Source of the DNA: Nitrospiraceae bacterium
GTDB lineage: Bacteria > Nitrospirota > Nitrospiria > Nitrospirales > UBA2166
Direction of reading: 5' to 3'
Length of the DNA stretch: 41,689 nucleotides
Assembly: GCA_002726235.1 (NCBI GenBank)
Contig: PBSN01000016.1
Location: forward strand, 1-41,689
This document shows, in pieces, positions 1 to 7,520 of this stretch. The notes beneath the pieces were generated by a model that did not search any database, was not told the DNA's origin, and worked only from the letters and a program-made list of their open reading frames with translations. A program made the translations under genes and the position numbers. Positions within the stretch are counted from its first letter, which is position 1; the number at the start of each line of letters is the position of its first letter.

Positions 1-177
1 ACCCGCTCCGTAAGGGGAAGCAGGCGACGTCCCTGGCCCGCACTTAATAATATAGCCCTCATCTGCGATGATCCCTCTTCTTCCTAATTGTGGTTGCGGG
101 ATGAGAACTGACGTGTTATTCATGAGTTGCCGTCCACAGTTGGAACGCAACCTACCAGACCTTTCGTAGAATTTCTC

Positions 178-1245
178 GTGATTATCAACCGCTATCTCAC
201 GTGCGAAATCATCAAACCCCTGCTTGCGGTCTGCTCAATCCTGATTATTATCTTTGTGAGCTATAAATCTGACCGGTATCTTGCCGATGTCGTTGAAGGA
301 CTTCTTCCGGCAAACACCGTCATCTCATTGCTCTTTCTAAAAGTCACGATTGCCCTGGAAGTCCTCCTACCCATCACGCTGTATCTTTCCGTCGTGATAG
401 GGTTGGGACGACTACACACGGATTCCGAAATGACAGCACTCTTCGCGTGTGGTGTGAGCCCAAATACAGTGCTGAAAAACGTGTTTGTGTTTTCCCTGCT
501 ACTCGCTATTCTTGTGGGAACTTTATCACTTTTTGTCCGTCCATGGGCATATGAGAAGAGCTATCTCATCACCGCCCAAGCGGAAACCAACTTTGACTTT
601 TCCCAAATACGTTCTGGCCATTTCTACGAACAACAACATGGGAACCGGGTTGTCTTTATTGACCATCGTAATGACTCCAAGACATCGAATAACGGTGTCT
701 TTACACTAACTGAACGAAACAATGTCGTACAAGCAATTTTTGCCAAACGCGCCCATCAAGAGACCGATCACGTGACGGGTGAAAAAACTATCGTCTTCGT
801 CGATGGTCACAAATACACACTCTCGCGCGACGGATCACGAGACCGTATGATTCGCTTTGGTACCATGACCACACGGCTGAAGAAAAAGGAGCCCAAACCA
901 GAATACAAACGCAAAGCCGCGCCAACCCTGCAACTCGCCAGCTCGACAGCTCCTTATGATGTCGCCGAATTTCAGTGGCGTATCTCAACTGCTATTTCGA
1001 CCATTCTCCTTGGACTACTCGGCATTCCGTTAAGTCAAACGTCCCCTCGACAAGGAAAGTACGCAAAGATGCTGACTGCAGTCATCATCTTTGCTGTCTA
1101 TTACAACCTGAGTGCAATCGCCAGAAATTGGGTTGAGCAAGGGGTTATCGGTCCCATACCTGGAATCTGGTGGGTAAACACCTTGCTTGCTTGCACAGTC
1201 GTCCTATGGTTTTTACTTTCACCTCGGGAAGCACAACTCCGATGA
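178..1245 (+). CDS. lptF: LPS export permease LptF
   Basis: This is an inner-membrane permease subunit of the LptB2FG transporter that extracts lipopolysaccharide from the inner membrane. The protein shows the YjgP/YjgQ layout: an N-terminal amphipathic stretch and three hydrophobic segments in the first ~120 residues, a polar periplasmic beta-rich middle, and about three hydrophobic segments in the last ~90 residues. I chose the GTG at 178, giving 355 residues beginning like other family members (MIINRYL); a TTG at 127 would add 17 unlikely polar residues. The stop overlaps the next start as ATGA (1242-1245), which implies translational coupling to lptG. The call is firm; the F versus G assignment rests on gene order and similarity of style. 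Confidence 0.9.
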   Translation: MIINRYLTCEIIKPLLAVCSILIIIFVSYKSDRYLADVVEGLLPANTVISLLFLKVTIALEVLLPITLYLSVVIGLGRLHTDSEMTALFACGVSPNTVLKNVFVFSLLLAILVGTLSLFVRPWAYEKSYLITAQAETNFDFSQIRSGHFYEQQHGNRVVFIDHRNDSKTSNNGVFTLTERNNVVQAIFAKRAHQETDHVTGEKTIVFVDGHKYTLSRDGSRDRMIRFGTMTTRLKKKEPKPEYKRKAAPTLQLASSTAPYDVAEFQWRISTAISTILLGLLGIPLSQTSPRQGKYAKMLTAVIIFAVYYNLSAIARNWVEQGVIGPIPGIWWVNTLLACTVVLWFLLSPREAQLR

Positions 1246-2306
1246 GAACACTTAATCGTTACATTGGAATACACGTTAGCAAAGGATATCTTCTTGTTCT
1301 GCTCATCTTACTCTCGGTATTCAGCTTCTTTGCCTTCGTAGAAGCGTTAGATAATGTAGGAACCGGCCAATACAGATTGGGCGACGCGTGTCTCGCCATA
1401 CTACTCACTCTACCGCGACGAATCATCGAACTCGCACCCATCACAGCCTTGCTGGGTAGCGTCATCGCACTCGGACGACTCGCTAGCAGCAACGAGCTCT
1501 TGGCCATGCAAGCCTGCGGCGTATCGGCTAGGCGCATTTCACTCTCAACCTTGAAAACTGGGTTCGTGTTCATCCTTGCGATACTCATACTTGAATTCGT
1601 CATCGCGCCTCCACTCGAACAACTCTCGCAAACCCGTCACTCTGTCCTGATATCAGGAACCGACACACTACGAACCGAACAAGGATTTTGGTTTCGTAAC
1701 GGGAGAAATTTTATCAATATTAGGCACATCCAACACGGCAGAGTCCCTGCCGACATTGATATATATGAATTCAACGAACATGGACATTTGCATACCTTCA
1801 CGCAAGCTCGAAAAGCAAATATTCAACGTAATAACAAATGGGCACTCACGGATATCACCCAAACATATATCAAACAAGAAAACATCACGGTCCAACACCA
1901 CACAACTATCCATCGGGAGAATCTCCTGAGTCCGGAACAGATCAACATTCTCCTTCTTCCTCCTGAGAGTCTTTCTCCATCCGAGCTCTATCAATACGTG
2001 CAATACCTCAAGAAACACGGCCAGAACGCAGATCAACACAACCTCGCGCTCTGGAAAAAAGCCAGCATGCCCATAGCTACCAGTGCGATGATCGTGATGG
2101 CAATCCCGTTTGTGTTTGGGCCTTTACGCGTTGTCACCGCAGGTCGGAGAATTATGGTCGGGGCGATGGTAGGCATCGTGTTCCATCTGGGCAACCAAAT
2201 TGCGGGCAATATCGGACTGCTCCTTGAACTACATCCCGCGGTAATCACCATGACGCCAATTGCCGCCGTTCTAGGCGTTACGATGGTGCTATTACGCAAA
2301 ATTTAG
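1242..2306 (+). CDS. lptG: LPS export permease LptG
   Basis: This is the second YjgP/YjgQ-family permease, the partner of the preceding gene in the LPS transporter. The 354-residue protein starts at the ATG overlapping the lptF stop (MRTLNRYIG), followed by a hydrophobic helix, the conserved early segment LGSVIALGRLASSNELLAMQ near residues 65-90, a polar periplasmic domain, and three C-terminal hydrophobic helices. Length is typical for LptG. The last 15 bases are shared antisense with the 3' end of the convergent metallophosphoesterase gene, so there is no room for a terminator between the two. Neither lptA, lptB nor lptC lies in the window. Confidence 0.9.
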   Translation: MRTLNRYIGIHVSKGYLLVLLILLSVFSFFAFVEALDNVGTGQYRLGDACLAILLTLPRRIIELAPITALLGSVIALGRLASSNELLAMQACGVSARRISLSTLKTGFVFILAILILEFVIAPPLEQLSQTRHSVLISGTDTLRTEQGFWFRNGRNFINIRHIQHGRVPADIDIYEFNEHGHLHTFTQARKANIQRNNKWALTDITQTYIKQENITVQHHTTIHRENLLSPEQINILLLPPESLSPSELYQYVQYLKKHGQNADQHNLALWKKASMPIATSAMIVMAIPFVFGPLRVVTAGRRIMVGAMVGIVFHLGNQIAGNIGLLLELHPAVITMTPIAAVLGVTMVLLRKI

Positions 2307-3230
2307 AGACTGTTCAAGCGCTATAGGAGTACCCAACTCCATAAAACGTTGTTCTGCTGGAGAATAACCCCGAACCGAGAGTTGTATACTCCACGTCGAT
2401 ACCTGGCGAGTGAGGCGATATAGGTGGTATTGCGCCCCGCGATCCGGATGATGGCTTCTCGCTGAAGCAGCAGGTACACCAATTGCTGGAACGATGCGAC
2501 CCTGGGCTACTATCTGCCGTATTGATGTGCAATGTGCATGTCCATGCAAGACTAACTCTGCACCGCAACGTGCCACAACTGAACGAAAAGATGCATGATC
2601 GGTAAGTTGCTTCCGCCATGGCACCGTACCCGGAATCGGTGGATGATGGAGCAAGATGATACGAAAAAGACGACGTTCCCCAGTTTCAACGAGAACCCGT
2701 TCGAGAGCCTGTAGTTGGGAGTGGCCAATGCTTCCAGTGGCAAGAAATGGTGCAGATGGGTGTGCGGTCGATAGCCCGATGAAGGCAACCGAATCACGAA
2801 CCCGCAAGCTAGGAAAACATGCTTGGCGTTCACAACCTCCAGCGACTCCCGCAATATCTGAGCCCATATAGGGAATCCACAATGCAAGCGTACTGTCCCA
2901 GTCTGCCTCAACATACGCATCATGGTTTCCTGGAATGATGGTGACCTCAGACGGCATCCCAAGAGCATCAAGCCAATCTTTTGCCTCCTGAAACTCCTGT
3001 GGCAACCCTATATGAGTTAAATCACCAGTAACCACAGTATGATCTGGTTGCTGAGATTTTAAGTCCCGCACGAGCTCGGCAAGAATTTCCGGTCGATATT
3101 TGGCGCGCCGATTCAGGCGCCATGAGAGATACCCTAACACACGCTTACTGAGCAAATCCCGCGCCCTGACATTGTCGAGTGACGACAGATGAGGATCGGA
3201 AAGTTGTGCAATGGTAAATGTCTCTGTCAT
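2292..3230 (-). CDS. calcineurin-like metallophosphoesterase
   Basis: This is a 312-residue soluble dimetal phosphoesterase. All signature blocks are visible: SDPHLS (D12, H14), TGDLTHIG (D70), PGNHDAY (N102, H103), LLHHPP (H195/H196) and LHGHAH (H229, H231). There is no signal peptide, so it should be cytoplasmic. The substrate cannot be read from the sequence; the class III cyclic-nucleotide phosphodiesterase branch and lipid-related phosphohydrolases share this motif set. It is divergent from the lipid cassette that begins at 3384, sharing a 153-bp intergenic region, which makes a lipid substrate an idea worth holding but not shown. Its 3' end overlaps lptG by 15 bases on the opposite strand. 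Confidence 0.85.
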   Translation of the reverse strand: MTETFTIAQLSDPHLSSLDNVRARDLLSKRVLGYLSWRLNRRAKYRPEILAELVRDLKSQQPDHTVVTGDLTHIGLPQEFQEAKDWLDALGMPSEVTIIPGNHDAYVEADWDSTLALWIPYMGSDIAGVAGGCERQACFPSLRVRDSVAFIGLSTAHPSAPFLATGSIGHSQLQALERVLVETGERRLFRIILLHHPPIPGTVPWRKQLTDHASFRSVVARCGAELVLHGHAHCTSIRQIVAQGRIVPAIGVPAASARSHHPDRGAQYHLYRLTRQVSTWSIQLSVRGYSPAEQRFMELGTPIALEQSLNFA

Positions 3231-3261
3231 CGCATCACGTTGTCAGGAGCGCCCATCAACC

Positions 3262-3290
3262 TTTACCGACGATGAGTCGTGATATACAAT
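3262..3290 (+). promoter_or_regulatory. candidate sigma-70 promoter for the lipid cassette
   Basis: A -35-like TTTACC (3262-3267) and a -10-like TACAAT (3285-3290) are separated by exactly 17 bases on the forward strand, upstream of the CDP-alcohol phosphatidyltransferase gene. The expected start of transcription is near 3297, giving a leader of about 85 bases that contains the inverted repeat at 3331-3359. This is a motif match only. Confidence 0.4.
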
Positions 3291-3330
3291 ACGTCGGTTT
3301 CCACCTTTTTTGTCTAGGAGTATTCGGTTG

Positions 3331-3359
3331 GTGAGGATTAAGCACTACCAAATCCTCAC
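3331..3359. repeat. 9-bp inverted repeat in leader/divergent region
   Basis: GTGAGGATT (3331-3339) and AATCCTCAC (3351-3359) form perfect 9-bp arms around an 11-base loop, ending 24 bases before the ATG at 3384. It lies between divergent genes, so a transcription terminator is not expected here. It may be an operator or a leader hairpin that affects ribosome access. Confidence 0.5.
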
Positions 3360-3383
3360 TCAGACGTTCTTTAAGCTAAAATT

Positions 3384-4625
3384 ATGACAATATTTGTACA
3401 TATCGTTGGAAATTCGCCGGTTCTACTCTGGGGACTCTCCTCCCACGAGCGATTGAAGCGCATGCTCCAAGAAGTTGGAAATGCAACGGTGATTGATGAC
3501 CTCGAGACAATTCCGACAGACAGCTCGCTGCTTCTCATTCGCGGCGATTACGTGTTTGATTCCCGCGTCCTCAACTCTCTCATCCATACTCCAAATGTGA
3601 TGCTTGAAATCTGCTGTGAGAATCGAGCATCTATCGTTGCAGCACATGTTCCATCACACTTGAAAGACGGTGCTCGCGACGTATTAAACGGCACCATGCG
3701 ACCCGATATACTACCACGCATCCATACGCGGACACCTGAGACATTGACATCGGCATATCACGCACAACTCAAAAAGTCAGACCCTCCCTTTGTACTCCCC
3801 ATTACTTTGGAACATCAGGCCGCATTGGAGAAAAAACTCTTTTCTGGAGCCTACAAAGGCATCACAGATCTTGTCACCAAATGGATATGGCCATATCCCG
3901 CCCAATGGGCAACCCTAATATGCGTCCAGCATGGAATCCGGCCGAATCATGTCACGATCACAAGCCTTGTCTTGGTGATAATCACTGGATGGTTGTTTCT
4001 TAACGGACATTATGGCTGGGGCCTCATGACCGGATGGCTGATGACATTCCTCGACACCGTCGATGGAAAGCTTGCACGTGTTACCGTCACATCAAGTCGG
4101 ATAGGGCATCTATTCGATCATGGCATTGATCTGATTCATCCACCGTTATGGTATCTCGCATGGGGGCTTGGACTCAGTGCATTTATCCCAGAGGCATCAT
4201 GGCTTTCGCTGAAAACAGTGTTAGGATTGATCGTTGGTGGATACGTTGTCGGACGCTTAATCGAAGGCTCATTCCAATTATGGTTAGGAGCATTTGGAAT
4301 ATTCTGCTGGCGTCAAATTGATTCGTATCATCGCCTCATCACTGCACGCCGAAATCCAAACCTCATCCTTCTGACAAGTGCGTCTCTCATTGGGCGACCT
4401 GACATCGGCCTCGTTGCTGTCGCGTTACTGACGATCATCTCGACCCTGGTCCTTCTAGTGCGTTTTGCTCTCGCGACCTACACGCGCCTAACCACAGGCA
4501 CACTTCATGCCTGGTTTGCCACGCTCGATGATATCTCGACAGACCAATCACTTGCCATCAGATTATTTACCACGCAACCCTCAACTCAAGTGACATCAGC
4601 GTCGGCTACTGGCCAAAATGAATGA
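3384..4625 (+). CDS. CDP-alcohol phosphatidyltransferase with N-terminal extension
   Basis: This 413-residue integral membrane enzyme should transfer a phosphatidyl or phospho-alcohol group from a CDP-activated donor. Residues 224-249 match the family signature exactly: D224, D227-G228, A231-R232, then G241, D245 and D249. It is preceded by the usual PNHVTITSL segment and surrounded by hydrophobic helices. The first ~140 residues are a soluble extension with an RGDYVFDSRVL stretch that resembles the acceptor part of sugar-nucleotidyltransferase folds but lacks a recognisable GxGTR nucleotide loop. It may therefore be a degenerate nucleotidyltransferase domain. The gene overlaps the following lipid kinase by 8 bases. 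The alcohol acceptor is unknown. Confidence 0.88.
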   Translation: MTIFVHIVGNSPVLLWGLSSHERLKRMLQEVGNATVIDDLETIPTDSSLLLIRGDYVFDSRVLNSLIHTPNVMLEICCENRASIVAAHVPSHLKDGARDVLNGTMRPDILPRIHTRTPETLTSAYHAQLKKSDPPFVLPITLEHQAALEKKLFSGAYKGITDLVTKWIWPYPAQWATLICVQHGIRPNHVTITSLVLVIITGWLFLNGHYGWGLMTGWLMTFLDTVDGKLARVTVTSSRIGHLFDHGIDLIHPPLWYLAWGLGLSAFIPEASWLSLKTVLGLIVGGYVVGRLIEGSFQLWLGAFGIFCWRQIDSYHRLITARRNPNLILLTSASLIGRPDIGLVAVALLTIISTLVLLVRFALATYTRLTTGTLHAWFATLDDISTDQSLAIRLFTTQPSTQVTSASATGQNE

Positions 4626-5682
4626 TCTGTTACACGAAGCCGTCCTTGACGGGCCTGACCGCTCCGCAACCGTTTATTCAGCAACGATTTCACGTCCAAC
4701 GCCAGTAGTCAAAACAATGCGCCTTGGGGTGCTTAATAACCCTCTAAGCGGCGGGAATCGAAATGGTCTTGGCGCCATCTACACAATCCAGAAGGAATTC
4801 CCGCAGATTCCACATCGCGAAGTCAACACACCGGAAGACATTTCCGCCGCTCTGTCAGACTTTGCTGAACGAGGAATCAATCTGGTCGCGATTAACGGCG
4901 GTGATGGAACCATCCAAGCAGTACTCACCTCATTATTCCGGAAATTGCCATTCCAATTCCATCCCCTACTCAGTGTACTCCGAGCAGGAACCACAAGCAT
5001 GATTGCTGGAGATGTTGGACTGTGTGGTTCTCGTGTTTCGGCGATGAGAAAACTGTGTGCCTGGGCAAAGGCCACACACCACAGCACACCTCACTCTGAG
5101 ATCATACGCCGACCAGTGCTTCGTATTCACACAGCGCATGCACAAGAACCACTCTTCGGCATGTTCTTCGGAACAGGAGGCATTACTCAGGGCATTGAAT
5201 TTTGTCGAACTAGGATTCACTCCCTTGGCCTTCGGGGGGAAATTGCTGCTGGACTCGCAACGGCGATGCTGCTCGCATCCCTGCTACGCAAACGATCTAG
5301 CTACGTCACACCGACACGTATTTCCACAAGCGTCAACCAATCCCCGACAACACAGTACGAATGTCTTATTGTGATAGTGAGTACATTGGAGAGACTCTTT
5401 GCCGGCTTACGTCCGTATTGGGGAAGGGAAATCGCTCCGTTGCATTACACCGTTCTTCGCGCAAACCCCAAGTACATGTGTCGCACACTCCCGGCATTAC
5501 TACGCGGCCGCAAGCACCCATATGGAATACCTGAACACGGCTATATTAGCCATAATGTGGAACGCGTTTGTCTGCAACTAGAGTGTCCATTCACACTTGA
5601 CGGCGAACTTTTCGGCATCAACGGTGACTCCCATCAGGTCGTCGTTGAGAGCGGAGGACACGCATCTTTCATCCGCATATAG
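4618..5682 (+). CDS. diacylglycerol/lipid kinase family protein
   Basis: The 354-residue protein is a DAGK-catalytic-domain lipid kinase (YegS/BmrU/DgkB type) that phosphorylates a lipid hydroxyl such as diacylglycerol or a sphingoid/undecaprenyl-like acceptor. Visible marks are NPLSGG at 41-46, the nucleotide-binding NGGDGT at 93-98, an FFGTGG loop near 180 and the C-terminal FTLDGELFGI typical of this fold. The first ~34 residues are a family-atypical extension. It starts within the previous gene (8-base overlap) and is 10 bases from the next, so all three cassette genes are probably co-translated. Phosphatidic acid as product is the natural guess from the neighbours. Confidence 0.87.
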   Translation: MNDLLHEAVLDGPDRSATVYSATISRPTPVVKTMRLGVLNNPLSGGNRNGLGAIYTIQKEFPQIPHREVNTPEDISAALSDFAERGINLVAINGGDGTIQAVLTSLFRKLPFQFHPLLSVLRAGTTSMIAGDVGLCGSRVSAMRKLCAWAKATHHSTPHSEIIRRPVLRIHTAHAQEPLFGMFFGTGGITQGIEFCRTRIHSLGLRGEIAAGLATAMLLASLLRKRSSYVTPTRISTSVNQSPTTQYECLIVIVSTLERLFAGLRPYWGREIAPLHYTVLRANPKYMCRTLPALLRGRKHPYGIPEHGYISHNVERVCLQLECPFTLDGELFGINGDSHQVVVESGGHASFIRI

Positions 5683-5692
5683 AAAACCGACC

Positions 5693-6643
5693 ATGACCAT
5701 TCCGCATACTCTTACCACAATCATCAGTGAGCAGCAGACACATGCCATTCTTCCAGCAACCCAATGTGCCATTGATCAGATCCTCACACGTTATGGCCAC
5801 GCGGTCCAAGCAATCATCTTTTACGGGTCCTGTTTGCGACAATCAACCGACAGTGGCCTCATTGATCTCTATGTCCTTGTCGATCAGTACACATCCATAC
5901 ATGGCGTACGGCTCCAAGCCATACTAAACAAGCTCCTTCCACCTAATGTCTACTATCTAGAATTCCCATTGGGTGACAAAACGATTCGTGCGAAATATTC
6001 CATAGTGTCGCTGTCAGATTTTCAACGTTGTACGACCATGCAATGGTTTCATTCGTATTTCTGGGGCCGATTTGCCCAGCCCACAGAACTCGTGTTTGCT
6101 CGCGACCATCAAGTGAAAAAAACTGTGCAGATGGCAATGGCACAAGCGGTCATGACACTTATGGCTAGAACACTGCCATATATGCCACGTAATTTTGAGG
6201 CACGAGACATTTGGCAAAAGGGACTCTCCCTTAGCTATCAAGCTGAACTACGCTCAGAACGACTAGGGAGCATTTCACGTCTTTTCGATGCGGCCTCTGT
6301 CTACTATGAGCGCGTGACACAAGCCTGCCTTATGACAATGCCCTTTCACGTCACACAACACACAACTGCCTCTCACACCCATTACCATGCCACGATCCCA
6401 CAGAGCGTTCGATCCAAGAACAAATTGGCATGGACGATCAGAAAACTGCAAGGCAAAATCCTCTCCCTACTTCGACTGCTTAAAGGACTCTTTACCTTTC
6501 ATGGCGGAGTCGACTATATCCTTTGGAAAGTAGAACGGCACTCTGGAATTACTGTGGAGGTTACGCCACGACTGCGCAAACATCCTCTCCTCGTTGGCTG
6601 GGTCGTATTCTGGAGACTCTATCGCCGCGGAGCATTCCGTTAG
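5693..6643 (+). CDS. Tam41-like nucleotidyltransferase (putative phosphatidate cytidylyltransferase)
   Basis: The 316-residue protein starts at the ATG 10 bases after the lipid kinase; an upstream in-frame start at 5597 would overlap that gene heavily. It has a nucleotidyltransferase opening, IIFYGSCLR (41-49) followed by LIDLYVLVD (56-64). The order of later blocks recalls mitochondrial CDP-diacylglycerol synthase Tam41/TAMM41: PPNVYY (83-88), KYSIVSL (101-107), W118, and GRFAQP (125-130). From memory, Tam41 proteins carry YGS, a VDL/IDL strand, GVYYN, KYGVIS and AGRLHKP in the same order. The predicted reaction is CTP plus phosphatidate to CDP-diacylglycerol. The location between a lipid kinase and bioD, downstream of a CDP-alcohol phosphatidyltransferase, fits this role. 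The alternative is another minimal nucleotidyltransferase; only a profile search can decide. Confidence 0.65.
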   Translation: MTIPHTLTTIISEQQTHAILPATQCAIDQILTRYGHAVQAIIFYGSCLRQSTDSGLIDLYVLVDQYTSIHGVRLQAILNKLLPPNVYYLEFPLGDKTIRAKYSIVSLSDFQRCTTMQWFHSYFWGRFAQPTELVFARDHQVKKTVQMAMAQAVMTLMARTLPYMPRNFEARDIWQKGLSLSYQAELRSERLGSISRLFDAASVYYERVTQACLMTMPFHVTQHTTASHTHYHATIPQSVRSKNKLAWTIRKLQGKILSLLRLLKGLFTFHGGVDYILWKVERHSGITVEVTPRLRKHPLLVGWVVFWRLYRRGAFR

Positions 6644-6649
6644 ACTGTA

Positions 6650-7357
6650 TTGGGACATGGACTTTTCATAACCGGCACGGACACTGGTGTTGGAAAAACT
6701 GCAGTGGCCTGTGCGCTAGCGACAAAACTGCGCGCCCAAGGGCACGATGTTGGTGTCATGAAACCGGTTCTTACCGGAGCAAACGTACATCCAAATGATA
6801 CTGACCGCCTGATGCTCGCCGCGAAGGTTTCCGACCCACGCCACCTCGTAAGCCCATATCAGTTCAACCATACCCTTGCTCCCCAAATTGCGGCTGAGCG
6901 TGACAAGGTACCCATCGACATACAGAACATAAAAACAGCTTTCGATGCTCTGCACGCACAACACGACATCCTCCTAGTGGAAGGCATTGGAGGAATCATG
7001 GTCCCCATCACCAAGGAATTTTACGTTCTTGACCTGATCACCTTGCTCGGCCTAAGCGTCCTCGTCGTCGCTCGAGGAAATATTGGAACGATCAATCACA
7101 GCGTCATGACCATCAAGCTGTTACAGATTCACAAAATTCCCGTAGCAGGACTTGTGTTGAATTATCCAAATACAACACCAGTCCACTCCCCTCAAGACTT
7201 GGGATGGCCGAGGATCTTGAGATCAACCGGAGTGAATTCCAGAGGCATCCTGAAGCATATCTCCAACCTTGAAGAATCGTGGGACGAAGGAATTGTGTAC
7301 TTAAGCCAACAACTGTTAACTGATGATTTGTTCAGTGTTCACACGCAATCAGAATAA
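6650..7357 (+). CDS. bioD: dethiobiotin synthetase BioD
   Basis: This enzyme closes the ureido ring of dethiobiotin from diaminopelargonate, CO2 and ATP. The 235-residue protein has the P-loop GTDTGVGKTAV at 8-18, the VEGIGGIMVPI segment near 105-115 and the ARGNIGTINH block near 140 that fit BioD. The only sensible start is a TTG at 6650, seven bases downstream of the previous stop codon's first base, so it probably rides on the lipid cassette transcript. No other biotin gene lies in the window. It converges on ilvD. Confidence 0.9.
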   Translation: MGHGLFITGTDTGVGKTAVACALATKLRAQGHDVGVMKPVLTGANVHPNDTDRLMLAAKVSDPRHLVSPYQFNHTLAPQIAAERDKVPIDIQNIKTAFDALHAQHDILLVEGIGGIMVPITKEFYVLDLITLLGLSVLVVARGNIGTINHSVMTIKLLQIHKIPVAGLVLNYPNTTPVHSPQDLGWPRILRSTGVNSRGILKHISNLEESWDEGIVYLSQQLLTDDLFSVHTQSE

Positions 7358-7401
7358 AGAATCGCGCATCACGCCATACAAATATCCAAGCACTCCCTCT
7401 G

Positions 7402-7429
7402 TTTCACTTTGGCCCATGGCAAAGTGAAA
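7402..7429. terminator. hairpin between convergent bioD and ilvD
   Basis: TTTCACTTTG (7402-7411) and CAAAGTGAAA (7420-7429) are perfect 10-bp arms with an 8-base loop in the 163-bp gap between two convergent genes. The position suits a bidirectional transcription end. No U-tract follows on either strand, so it may act through structure or with Rho. Confidence 0.5.
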
Positions 7430-7520
7430 GTACCGCAGAACCGAAATGTATCGGGAAATACATGAGAGCCTCCAGCACCACAGCTGTTATGAGATAAAAG
7501 GGGACTGCCTGAAATAATTA

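Noticed and set aside
3-47. Forward frame at the left edge ending TAA, possible tail of an upstream gene
   Set aside because: Only 14 codons (ending SLART) are visible, with no family pattern; cannot be told from chance.
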